20,061 bases of DNA from Patescibacteria group bacterium. GTDB lineage: Bacteria > Patescibacteriota > Patescibacteriia > 2-12-FULL-60-25. The DNA lies in NCBI GenBank assembly GCA_018061485.1, contig JAGOUA010000010.1, positions 1 to 20,061 on the forward strand, in the 5' to 3' direction. How positions within the stretch are numbered: the stretch's first letter is position 1; every line of letters begins with the position of its first letter. The notes under the pieces are model-generated. The model worked only from the letters and a program-made list of their open reading frames with translations, was not told the origin of the DNA and ran no database searches. Made by a program: the position numbers and the translations under genes. Positions 1 to 6,184 of the stretch are shown here, piece after piece.

Positions 1-696
1 ACGCGAAACAAGGCGCAGCGCCACAACCTCTTGCGCGTCCGCCACAACATCCGTTACCGACCCCTGCCAAAGCAGCGCTCCCCCATCGTCAACGAGCGCC
101 CAACGCGCCGCAAACCCCTCCGAAAGCGTGGAACGAATCACGCCACGGTATAAGCCAAGCGTACGCACAGGATCAATGGCTTGCCATGCACCCTCCGGAA
201 AGGGTCGCGAGATCGGTCGAAGAATCTGCGTACGCTCATCAAACGCGCGCCACACGCTAAAGCCGTTTCCTTCGCAATCAGGCGAGGTGCATGCCGCAAT
301 CTCTGGAAGTGCGACGTGGGCATACCGCCCCTCGATAGAAGCGCCCAACAAAAAACATCCAGATCGCGCGGCGGTCTGTCCGACCGCTGTCCACGCTTTT
401 TGCGAAAATCGCTCCACAACGCACGCGCTTGGCGATGACTGCACGCGCCAAAGCACACCTCGCCCCTCTTTTTCTGTCGGAGGTGTTACCAGCGCTTGAT
501 ACTTCTGCCACCAAGCGACATCCTGCGCCGTTTGCTCTACTTGTGGTTCACGAATCTCTTGATTGACGCGCGTAGAACTAGGCGAAATAATACCTTCTCG
601 CACGCGAGAACGTCCCCACGCAAACGCAACCCCCATCACCAGCGTGATGCCAATACCGATCGTCAAGATCGGCGTGGTACGCGAGTGATGGGTCAT
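1..696 (-). CDS. Hypothetical single-pass membrane protein (3' end outside window)
   Basis: The frame stays open from an ATG at 694-696 down to the window edge, giving 232 codons without a stop. The protein begins with a short polar stretch followed by one hydrophobic segment at about residues 9-27 (ILTIGIGITLVMGVAFAW), then charged residues, so it is probably anchored in the membrane with a large soluble part outside. The soluble part is rich in Trp and has two close Cys (CTSPDC) about 140 residues in. I recognise no family. Its ATG lies 5 bp after the stop of the upstream 81-aa membrane protein, so the two are probably cotranscribed. No Shine-Dalgarno sequence is evident. I am fairly sure it is coding, because it is a long open frame and competing frames are short, but its function is unknown. 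Confidence 0.75.
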   Translation of the reverse strand, partial: MTHHSRTTPILTIGIGITLVMGVAFAWGRSRVREGIISPSSTRVNQEIREPQVEQTAQDVAWWQKYQALVTPPTEKEGRGVLWRVQSSPSACVVERFSQKAWTAVGQTAARSGCFLLGASIEGRYAHVALPEIAACTSPDCEGNGFSVWRAFDERTQILRPISRPFPEGAWQAIDPVRTLGLYRGVIRSTLSEGFAARWALVDDGGALLWQGSVTDVVADAQEVVALRLVSR

Positions 697-701
697 ACGC
701 C

Positions 702-947
702 TTATCGAGCCGCTTCTTGGGTGCTTGTTGCCGCCGCCATCGCTGAGACTTCGTCAAGTTGTTGTTGCATAACACGCATCGTGTCGCGCATCGTCCCGAA
801 CGAGAGCAACATCAGCAAGATCACGGACGTCAAAACAGCAAGAAGCGTAATCACAAACCAGGACTCGTGTTGCGGAAGAGGCGCAGCTTTTGGCGTACGC
901 ACCGTCGATGAACGAGACTTGGTCGAAGAGGCGGAGGAAGTTGGCAT
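702..947 (-). CDS. Small single-pass membrane protein, 81 aa
   Basis: This is an 81-residue protein with a Ser/Thr/Lys-rich N-terminus (about residues 1-28), one strong membrane helix (about 29-49, FVITLLAVLTSVILLMLLSF) and a C-terminal stretch containing MRVMQQQLDEVSAMAAA that could form a short coiled coil. It ends 5 bp before the next minus-strand gene, another single-pass membrane protein, and has a good promoter upstream inside the end of uvrC. I recognise no family. Possible roles such as a scaffold or envelope partner are guesses, and I assign none. Confidence 0.6.
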   Translation of the reverse strand: MPTSSASSTKSRSSTVRTPKAAPLPQHESWFVITLLAVLTSVILLMLLSFGTMRDTMRVMQQQLDEVSAMAAATSTQEAAR

Positions 948-974
948 AAAGAGCGAGAATGAATAACAGAAAGA

Positions 975-1003
975 AGTATACCAAACTCATCCGCTCTTGT
1001 CTT
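975..1003 (-). promoter_or_regulatory. Promoter for the two membrane-protein genes
   Basis: On the minus strand, AAGACA (998-1003) is followed by a 17-bp spacer ending in TGG, and then TATACT (975-980). This gives a 4/6 match at -35, a 5/6 match at -10 and an extended TGn element. The expected start site lies about 20 nt before the ATG at 947. The promoter overlaps the last codons of uvrC. Confidence 0.5.
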
Positions 1004-2279
1004 GTCCTAAAAATTGCTTTGAACGCAACGTTCGATGATAGGTAATCGCAAAGCGATGCGACTCGTCCCGTACACGCGTCAAGAGCACAAGATGTCGTTC
1101 CGCTGCCTGACGCACCGCCGCATCTTCGTCGAAACTCACCAGGTCTGTACGCTTGCGATCGGGTCCCTTAATCATGCCGAGTACGGGAATACTCAAGCCC
1201 GCTTCGTGCAACGCTTGGCGAGCAGCGTCTACCTGCGGCAAACCACCATCAATCAAGAGCACGTCTGGGCGCTTCCAATCGTGCGTAAACCGACGACGAA
1301 TGACTTCGTATATGGAGGCAACATCATTGATACCGTTCACGGTACGCACGCGAAATCGTCGATACTCCGATTTTTGTGGCTGACCACCCTCAAACACCAC
1401 CATCGACGCCACCGTGGCCGTTCCACCCACATGCGAAATATCAAACCCTTCAACACGCCCCAAAAGAGGTGCGTCTGCCGCCTTGTCACGAACGTCTTCT
1501 CCTGTAAGCTCGTCTTCGTGCTTTAAAAGCGCAATATCACGAATATGCTCAAGCGCAAACACCTGATTCCGCAAACGAGCCGCGCGCTCAAACGCCTCTT
1601 CTTTCGCCGCGCGACGCATCTCCTGCTCTAATCGCTTGATAATCACCTCTTTTTTCCCCTCAAAAAACGAGACAAGGTCTTGTATGATGCGCTGATAGTC
1701 CTGCGGAGAAATCGCCTCGATGCACACACCGGGACACAAGCCCAAATGGTACTCAAAACAGGCTTTTTTTTGCCCCGGTTCGCACGTCGACCACGGAAAC
1801 ACCGTCCGAAGCCAATCCAACGCCGCACGAAGTGAGCGCCCCGATGTATACGGGCCAAACACCTGTTTATACGCTCGACGATCACTCTCCAAATCATTCC
1901 CACGAATCAGTAGCGGTTTAGGATACAGCTCGTTCGTCAACACGAGATACAAAAAGCTTTTTTGATCTTTTTCGCGAATATTATACGGAGGTAAGTAGTA
2001 TTTGATGAGATTCGCCTCCAAAATCAACGCCTCGAGCGCAGAAGGTTTTTGAATATACTCAATAATCCGTACTTGGCGCGTCATCTCTTCGATCAGGGCA
2101 TTATGCGGACGGGCAAAATGCTGCCGCACCCGACGCGCAAGAGAGGTCGCTTTTCCCACATATAATACCTCCCCCTGGGCATCTTTCATGAGATACACGC
2201 CAGGAGTCTCAGGCAAGTCCCCTTGGGGGAAAGAAATATCGTGCGGAATCACCCAAAAAGTGTACCCCACAAGCCCCAT
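987..2279 (-). CDS. uvrC: UvrABC excinuclease subunit C, lacking the C-terminal HhH region
   Basis: UvrC makes both incisions in nucleotide excision repair, together with UvrA and UvrB. From the ATG at 2279 the protein has 430 residues. It has a GIY-YIG nuclease domain (about 23-110, with PGVYLMKD, LARRVRQHF and Glu at about 88) and four Cys at about 166, 174, 182 and 186 that match the Fe-S cluster region. A UVR motif that binds UvrB follows (about 210-247). The RNase H-like nuclease domain (about 277-419) keeps GFDISH, the Asp of GINDVASIYEV, VLLIDGG and RDESH, so both active sites look intact. Full-length UvrC has about 600 residues and ends in a double helix-hairpin-helix domain. Here the stop comes about 20 residues after RDESH, and I saw no continuation in another frame. 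The start is uncertain: a GTG at 2252, 6 nt after a TACACT box, gives a 421-aa protein that also fits the family N-terminus. The frame stays open further upstream, but that part is not UvrC-like and overlaps the divergent gene. Confidence 0.95.
   Translation of the reverse strand: MGLVGYTFWVIPHDISFPQGDLPETPGVYLMKDAQGEVLYVGKATSLARRVRQHFARPHNALIEEMTRQVRIIEYIQKPSALEALILEANLIKYYLPPYNIREKDQKSFLYLVLTNELYPKPLLIRGNDLESDRRAYKQVFGPYTSGRSLRAALDWLRTVFPWSTCEPGQKKACFEYHLGLCPGVCIEAISPQDYQRIIQDLVSFFEGKKEVIIKRLEQEMRRAAKEEAFERAARLRNQVFALEHIRDIALLKHEDELTGEDVRDKAADAPLLGRVEGFDISHVGGTATVASMVVFEGGQPQKSEYRRFRVRTVNGINDVASIYEVIRRRFTHDWKRPDVLLIDGGLPQVDAARQALHEAGLSIPVLGMIKGPDRKRTDLVSFDEDAAVRQAAERHLVLLTRVRDESHRFAITYHRTLRSKQFLGQDKSG
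2259..2264 (-). promoter_or_regulatory. uvrC: Possible -10 box for uvrC
   Basis: TACACT on the minus strand matches TATAAT at 4 of 6 positions and is followed after exactly 6 nt by GTG (2250-2252) in the uvrC frame. The same layout is seen at several other genes in this window. If it is used, uvrC starts at the GTG and its transcript is leaderless. I see no convincing -35 box. Confidence 0.3.
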
Positions 2280-2331
2280 GATTGGCGAGACAAGCTGGCA
2301 AGACACCTTCTTCAAACCGCAAAACCGGCGA

Positions 2332-2371
2332 ACTTGCCTCTTACGGGGAAAAATGGGAAAGTTGGGCAAGT
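2332..2371. repeat. Inverted repeat between divergent uvrC and DHH-like gene
   Basis: ACTTGCC (2332-2338) and GGCAAGT (2365-2371) form 7-bp arms with a 26-bp spacer, inside the 102-bp gap between the two divergent starts. It could be an operator or chance. There is nothing else to support a function. Confidence 0.25.
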
Positions 2372-2381
2372 CAACCTCTCT

Positions 2382-3509
2382 ATGCCTCACGCGTTCACCC
2401 CCCTGCGCACACATCTCCAGCTCCCCCAAAAGCTGGTCTTTGTGACAGGTCCTGAACCATCCCTCGACGAGCAGGCGGGCGCCCTCCTCTTTGCCTCCCT
2501 TGCTCGTGCGCAAGGACACACCGTAGACGTGGTCCTTCCAAGTCTTTCCGCCCCACAGCCGCCTCTTCCAACAGCCACCGTTCACGCTACACTCCCCGCG
2601 TTTCGTACCCTTGATATCGCCGTTCCCATCGTCAACGCCCCTCTTGCGGAACTCTCCTACCGCGTCGACCAAGAAGCTCTTCATATCACCATTACGCCAA
2701 AGCACGGAAGCTGGGACGCGCAAGAGGTGCGAGCCACGCCAAACACTCCACGCTACACCCTCCTGATCGCCGGACCAAGCGTCACACCAAAAACCCTCGC
2801 CGCACTCTCCCCTCAAGAATCTGAGTGGTTTCGCGCGATTCCAAGCATCTACCTCCAAACACGCGCTTCATCTAGTGAAAGTTCTCCTTGGAGTACGCAT
2901 ACACTCGCCGATAGCGCCTCATTGAGCTTGAGCGACTCATTGGTGACATGGCTCGAACAGGAGCATCTTCCCTTAACGCAAGAACAAGCGCAGATCGCTC
3001 TCACGGGTATTATCGCCGCGACAAACGGGTTTCGCGATGAACGCCTTGAAAGCGATACACTCGCTCGCAGCGCACGCCTCATCGAAGTAGGCGCCGATCG
3101 ACAAAGCATCATGAACGCCCTCTGGCGAACAGAATCCGTGCAAGACCTCAACCTCTGGGGTCGAGCGCTTATGCGCACCATTGTTCACGCGTCTGCCGGC
3201 ATTGCGAGCTGTCTTGTAAGCGAGCATGACTTTTTGCAATGCGGCGTCCAACCGACCGTTCTTCCGCGTCTTGGATCGTATCTCCTGACGAACTTCCCCG
3301 ATTTTCGCGGTATCTGTTTTTTGTACCAATGGAATGGCGTGATTCGCCTTCGTGTGTGCGCTCGTGAAACGGTCAACACTGAACAACTCTTCGCTTCGCC
3401 GTTGTACACACGCGATCTTGAAGCTTCGGGCACAACCTATACCGTACAAGCGCAAGACCTTGTCGAGGCGCAGGCGCAGCTCACGAACCATCTCGCCGCC
3501 CTTCGCTAA
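2382..3509 (+). CDS. DHH/NrnA-fold protein with degenerate active site
   Basis: From the ATG at 2382 the protein has 375 residues. The frame is open further upstream, but that part crosses the uvrC start and looks unlike protein. The pattern ALTGIIAATNGFRDERLES...ARLIEVGADRQSIMNALW (about 206-248) matches the family signature of DHH phosphoesterases such as NrnA (ALyTGIltDTG.Fr...LieaGAd...I). NrnA cleaves short oligonucleotides or pAp using metal-binding Asp and His residues. Those residues are missing here: the N-terminal HxxPDGDA-type motif reads TGPEPSLDEQAGAL (about 25-38), the DHH motif region has no DHH (QTRASSSESSPWS, about 158-170), and TDTG is AATNG (about 212-216). A C-terminal domain (about 265-375) resembles the DHHA1 region only in position. 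It is therefore probably a non-catalytic member, perhaps one that still binds nucleotides or RNA. It is followed at 8 bp by a small hydrolase gene, probably in one operon. Confidence 0.7.
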   Translation: MPHAFTPLRTHLQLPQKLVFVTGPEPSLDEQAGALLFASLARAQGHTVDVVLPSLSAPQPPLPTATVHATLPAFRTLDIAVPIVNAPLAELSYRVDQEALHITITPKHGSWDAQEVRATPNTPRYTLLIAGPSVTPKTLAALSPQESEWFRAIPSIYLQTRASSSESSPWSTHTLADSASLSLSDSLVTWLEQEHLPLTQEQAQIALTGIIAATNGFRDERLESDTLARSARLIEVGADRQSIMNALWRTESVQDLNLWGRALMRTIVHASAGIASCLVSEHDFLQCGVQPTVLPRLGSYLLTNFPDFRGICFLYQWNGVIRLRVCARETVNTEQLFASPLYTRDLEASGTTYTVQAQDLVEAQAQLTNHLAALR

Positions 3510-3517
3510 CACACATT

Positions 3518-3994
3518 ATGACCGCACCCATCGTCAAACCACATCTTCTCGCGACGCATCTCGCCCTCATTCGCGGAAGTGTTAATAGCCAAGCCTACCG
3601 ACATCTCTACGCCTTTGTTGATGGCGCAGAACAAGACATTGTGAAAGATGGCGCTCATGCCTGCGCGTTTTTTGTGACCCACATCTTACTCTGGAGCCAA
3701 CTCTTGAAAGAACCGCACGCTACGGTGAGGGGAACGATTCGTGACCTTCTCGCTTCGGGCTGGGAAGCCACGCCTGATCCGCTTCCGGGAGACGTCCTCG
3801 TATGGGAACCAAAGGACGAAGCCGGCGAAATCCACGAACATATTGGCTTTTTTATGGGTAGTGATCGAGCGATCAGCAACTCCACAAGTCAAGCATCTCC
3901 ACAAGAACATCATCTCACCTACGGCACGCAGCCGGACAGCTCTCCGGTGCGCGCCATTATCACCTGCTATACCCATCCACGCCTGCGTGAATAG
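3518..3994 (+). CDS. Small NlpC/P60- or CHAP-like cysteine hydrolase
   Basis: This 158-residue protein has the layout of papain-like amidases: Cys49 at the start of a helix (DGAHACAFFVTHILL), then PGDVLVWEP (about 90-98), then a His in HEHIGFFM (His108 is the likely catalytic one), with Asn121 or a later His as possible third residues. PGDv.vw followed by HigiyiG is typical of NlpC/P60 and CHAP domains, which usually cut peptidoglycan peptides or amide bonds. There is no signal peptide, so it probably acts in the cytoplasm, on recycled peptides or some other substrate. It follows the degenerate DHH gene by 8 bp with no visible Shine-Dalgarno site. The domain class is moderately sure; the substrate is unknown. 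Confidence 0.65.
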   Translation: MTAPIVKPHLLATHLALIRGSVNSQAYRHLYAFVDGAEQDIVKDGAHACAFFVTHILLWSQLLKEPHATVRGTIRDLLASGWEATPDPLPGDVLVWEPKDEAGEIHEHIGFFMGSDRAISNSTSQASPQEHHLTYGTQPDSSPVRAIITCYTHPRLRE

Positions 3995-4018
3995 ATACGA
4001 GCGTCATCAACCCAAAGA

Positions 4019-4125
4019 ATAGAGCTGGGTATTCTTTCAGAGTACGTCGTCTTTTTTTGCGAAAAAAGCGACTCATTCTCGGGGCGTCGCCTTCCGAAAG
4101 CCTCTTACAGAATATCCAGCTCTAT
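4019..4125. repeat. Long inverted repeat (17-bp arms) with inner hairpin
   Basis: Arms ATAGAGCTGGGTATTCT (4019-4035) and AGAATATCCAGCTCTAT (4109-4125) are complementary except for one G-T position. Between them, GTCG-T-CTTTTTT pairs with AAAAAAG-CGAC (4046-4072), an 11-bp hairpin with one bulge and a TGCG loop. The nested stems suggest a folded RNA or a palindromic element rather than a simple terminator. Confidence 0.65.
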
Positions 4126-4130
4126 CACTT

Positions 4131-4180
4131 AAAAACCCTTCGCATCGGACGTGTCCTTCGAAGCTTTAGCGAAGAAGGGT
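4131..4180 (-). terminator. Likely intrinsic terminator downstream of mreB
   Basis: Read on the minus strand, ACCCTTCTTCGC (4180-4169) pairs with GCGAAGGGT (4143-4135), with a 3-nt bulge, and is followed by a T run (4135-4131). The loop holds TTCGAA and a GGAC/GTCC stem. It lies about 165 bp after the mreB stop. The inner part (CTTCG...CGAAG, 4156-4174) resembles small palindromes often scattered in Patescibacteria genomes; that resemblance is from memory. Confidence 0.5.
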
Positions 4181-4225
4181 GAGAAACGCCGGGCTGGAGC
4201 GAAAAAGAACCGACATCACCCCTTC

Positions 4226-4348
4226 TAAAACCCTTCATACGGGATGCAGACCACGAAACGACCGAGGCTTTTTGTGAGGCGTACTATCTGTACGGTGAGC
4301 AAAAAACGTAGGGCGTGACAAAGGTATGCGCCCGTATGAAGGGTTTTA
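4226..4348. repeat. Perfect 18-bp inverted repeat reaching into the mreB stop codon
   Basis: TAAAACCCTTCATACGGG (4226-4243) and CCCGTATGAAGGGTTTTA (4331-4348) are exact reverse complements 87 bp apart. The right arm includes the mreB stop codon (4346-4348). Inside, CTTTTTG (around 4269) can pair with CAAAAA (around 4299), and GTAC...GTAC closes a small loop. On the minus strand the stem is followed by only four T, so it is a weak terminator if it is one at all. Confidence 0.7.
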
Positions 4349-5398
4349 CATCCCCATGGAACGGTCGGTGGCTGGGAAGGCTACATCCCTCGCCAACTCT
4401 GGCTTTTCTAACAAAATACCCGTCCCACGAACCACCGCAGTGATAGGATCATCCGCCACACGCACGGGAAGCCCCGTCCCTCGGTGAATGATCTCATCTA
4501 TACCGCGCAGAAGTGCCCCTCCTCCCGTTAAAATGATCCCTCGCTGATAGATGTCCGCCACCAGTTCAGGCGGCGTAATCTCCAAAATAGACTTGATATG
4601 ATCAACGATAAACTTTACCGAGCGAGCCATGGCTTCACGAATCTGCGTGTCATTCACCATGATTTCGCGTGGCAAACCGGTCACCAAGTCACGACCGCGC
4701 ATAGATACCTCGAGTGGTTCGGCAAGTTCCACCGCTGATCCTACTTGCAATTTGATCTCTTCAGAGACGCGATCTCCCAATAGCACATTAAACACATCTC
4801 GCGCATATTGAGTAATATTCCGGTTCAGCTCTTCTCCCGCAACAGGAATACTCTTTGAGGTGACAATACCATTCAGCGAGATCACCGCGATTTCGGTGGT
4901 TCCTCCACCGATATTCACCACCATCGTTCCCACGGACTCAGAAATAGGCAGTCCAGCACCGATCGCCGCCGCAACAGGCTCCTCAACCACTAACACGTCA
5001 CGAGCACCCGCGCCCATCGCCGCGTCACCCACCGCCTTACGCTCCACCTCGGTAACATCAAGTGGAACAGAGATAATCACACTTGGACGCGGAATGATGA
5101 GGGAATCATTTTGATGCACTCGATCAAAAAAGTAGCGGAGCATTTTTTCCGCGACTTCAAAATCAGCAATAATCCCTCGCTGCAAGGGCTTTGCCACGTA
5201 AATATGGGGCGGCGTCTTCCCAAGCATCACGCGCGCATCTTCTCCAACGGCCATCACCTGTCCCGTACGACGGTTTATCGCGACAACGGACGACTCATAC
5301 ACAACAACACCGCGCCCCTGCACATGCACAAGCGTTGTAGACGTACCGAGGTCAATACCGATTCGCTTGGTGAAGCGTGAGAGCAGGGAGCCGAACAT
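4346..5398 (-). CDS. mreB: Rod shape-determining protein MreB
   Basis: MreB is the actin-like ATPase that forms membrane-bound filaments and guides cell-wall synthesis along the cell side. The 350-residue protein has the usual length and order of motifs: phosphate-1 loop IGIDLGTSTTLV (about 14-25), TPPHIYVAKPLQRGIIADFEVAE (the MreB-specific switch region), VVEEPVAAAIGAGLP, MVVNIGGGTTEIAVIS (phosphate-2) and ILTGGGALLRGIDE (adenosine site). The start is supported by the family N-terminus (MFGSLLSRFTKRIGIDLG) and by a TATGAT box 8 nt before the ATG. No mreC or mreD follows, so it stands as a single gene ending in the hairpin region. The identification is firm. Confidence 0.97.
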   Translation of the reverse strand: MFGSLLSRFTKRIGIDLGTSTTLVHVQGRGVVVYESSVVAINRRTGQVMAVGEDARVMLGKTPPHIYVAKPLQRGIIADFEVAEKMLRYFFDRVHQNDSLIIPRPSVIISVPLDVTEVERKAVGDAAMGAGARDVLVVEEPVAAAIGAGLPISESVGTMVVNIGGGTTEIAVISLNGIVTSKSIPVAGEELNRNITQYARDVFNVLLGDRVSEEIKLQVGSAVELAEPLEVSMRGRDLVTGLPREIMVNDTQIREAMARSVKFIVDHIKSILEITPPELVADIYQRGIILTGGGALLRGIDEIIHRGTGLPVRVADDPITAVVRGTGILLEKPELARDVAFPATDRSMGM

Positions 5399-5406
5399 AC
5401 ACCTCT

Positions 5407-5412
5407 ATCATA
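5407..5412 (-). promoter_or_regulatory. mreB: -10 box of the mreB promoter
   Basis: TATGAT on the minus strand (5/6 match) ends 8 nt before the mreB ATG, so the transcript would begin at or next to the start codon. I found no good -35 box at 16-18 bp; a perfect TTGACA further upstream is 34 bp away, too far to pair with it. Confidence 0.5.
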
Positions 5413-5456
5413 CGAAACCCGCGTGCAATGCGGAAGATCTCCCACCTGTCAAGGCA

Positions 5457-5843
5457 TTACCCTCGTCGGAGACGGTCTAATCGAAGGGACAAGTACTCGA
5501 GAAGACTCACACTTCCAATGACCACCAGCGTACTCACCAGAGAAAATAGCTCTTGTGAAGCGAGAAAAAGCAAAAGACAGCCAGCAAACGAGAGAAGCGT
5601 CGCTTGACGAAAGGCGATACGTGCTTCACGCAGCACTACCGCATGGCGCAGCACTCCTACGCGGTACGCCATACTCGCCGTGGCAAAAACCCCCACTAAG
5701 CCCAAAAAGAGCGTCAAAAAAAACACGCTGATAGCAAGCCAGCCGCCCTCCTGTGGGTTCATTCGCGTCACGACTACTCCCCACGCCGCAAAAGCGAGAG
5801 CGCTCGTGGCAATCATGACGCTCGCGTACTGTCGAAAAGTCAT
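5457..5843 (-). CDS. Small multi-pass membrane protein, 128 aa
   Basis: From the ATG at 5843 the protein has 128 residues and four likely membrane helices: YASVMIATSALAFAAWGVVV, WLAISVFFLTLFLGLVGVF, ATLLSFAGCLLLFL and STLVVIGSVSLLEYL. Between helices 2 and 3 is a charged stretch (YRVGVLRHAVVLREARIAFRQ), and the end is rich in Arg, which suggests both lie in the cytoplasm. An upstream in-frame start at 5900 would cross the stop of the DUF721 gene and the promoter, so I prefer 5843. I recognise no named family; small four-helix proteins of this kind are common near mreB and recombination genes in Patescibacteria. Function unknown. Confidence 0.75.
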   Translation of the reverse strand: MTFRQYASVMIATSALAFAAWGVVVTRMNPQEGGWLAISVFFLTLFLGLVGVFATASMAYRVGVLRHAVVLREARIAFRQATLLSFAGCLLLFLASQELFSLVSTLVVIGSVSLLEYLSLRLDRLRRG

Positions 5844-5849
5844 GCCCGT

Positions 5850-5858
5850 AGCATACCA
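5850..5858 (-). promoter_or_regulatory. Extended -10 promoter of the 128-aa membrane protein
   Basis: TGGTATGCT on the minus strand is an extended -10 (TGn plus TATGCT, a 4/6 match) lying 6 nt before the ATG at 5843. This predicts a leaderless transcript. It sits just downstream of the DUF721 stop codon (5875-5877). Confidence 0.5.
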
Positions 5859-5874
5859 CACACGCGCAATGCTA

Positions 5875-6183
5875 TCATGAGTATCCACGCCAACGCACAA
5901 TCACCTCTTTGATGGTTTGCCCTTGCAGCTCGCGATTGATGGCATTCTGCAGAGATAGCGCCTGAAACTTCAGTTCTTGGGCCGCAGCCCCCGTCTTAGC
6001 AAGGAACGTCAGTTTTCCCTGAACAAAAGACTCGACGCTGATAGCCTCCGCCCGTTCATCAGGCCACAAACGTCGAACCATCTCCCCCGCTAAATGCACC
6101 ACACGCGCCGCCACAAACTGCTCGCGAATCGGTGCGCGATCCACGTGTTGCGGCATCACAAACCGAATGGGTTGAAGGGCCAT
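5875..6183 (-). CDS. DUF721 (DciA-like) protein
   Basis: This 102-residue protein fits the DUF721 family: a basic, helical first half (VARVVHLAGEMVRRLWPDERAEAISVESFVQGKLTFLAKTG), then AAQELKFQALSLQNAINRELQG and a final strand TIKEVIVRWRG, matching the family pattern in which the chain reads ...l.V.v.s.a.aqEL......ll..iN..l....I..i.... DciA members load or regulate the replicative helicase DnaB in many bacteria; for this short member that role is inferred. Its ATG lies one base after the helicase-nuclease stop, so the two are cotranscribed and possibly translationally coupled. Confidence 0.7.
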   Translation of the reverse strand: MALQPIRFVMPQHVDRAPIREQFVAARVVHLAGEMVRRLWPDERAEAISVESFVQGKLTFLAKTGAAAQELKFQALSLQNAINRELQGQTIKEVIVRWRGYS

Positions 6184-6184
6184 A

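Larger units (their letters stand above)
3995..4345. other. Non-coding, structure-rich stretch between convergent genes
   Basis: There is no plausible coding frame in these 351 bases. Three inverted-repeat units follow each other (4019-4125, 4131-4180, 4226-4348) and are listed separately. The words AAAACCCTTC at 4132-4141 and 4227-4236 form a direct repeat at the heads of the second and third units. The stretch could be a set of bidirectional terminators, a palindromic mobile unit, or a structured RNA. I found no RNase P, tmRNA or SRP RNA signature on either strand. Confidence 0.6.

Noticed and set aside
128..499. Plus-strand frame of 123 codons near the left edge
   Set aside because: It overlaps the long minus-strand frame 1-696, has an Arg/Ser/Pro-rich composition typical of an antisense shadow, and has no family pattern.
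2280..2858. Open extension of the uvrC frame upstream of 2279
   Set aside because: The extra residues are rich in Gly, Trp, Arg and Cys without UvrC resemblance, and they overlap the divergent DHH-like gene. The uvrC family N-terminus begins just after 2279.
3995..4345. RNase P RNA, tmRNA or SRP RNA in the structured gap
   Set aside because: I looked on both strands for the conserved RNase P core, the tmRNA T-arm and CCA end, and the SRP tetraloop region, and found none.
4019..4348. CRISPR array
   Set aside because: The repeated words are inverted, not regularly spaced direct repeats, there are only two copies of the short direct word, and there are no cas genes nearby.
5435..5455. Perfect TTGACA on the minus strand upstream of mreB
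   Set aside because: It lies about 34 bp from the TATGAT box, too far to act as its -35 element, and no -10 box stands at 16-18 bp from it.
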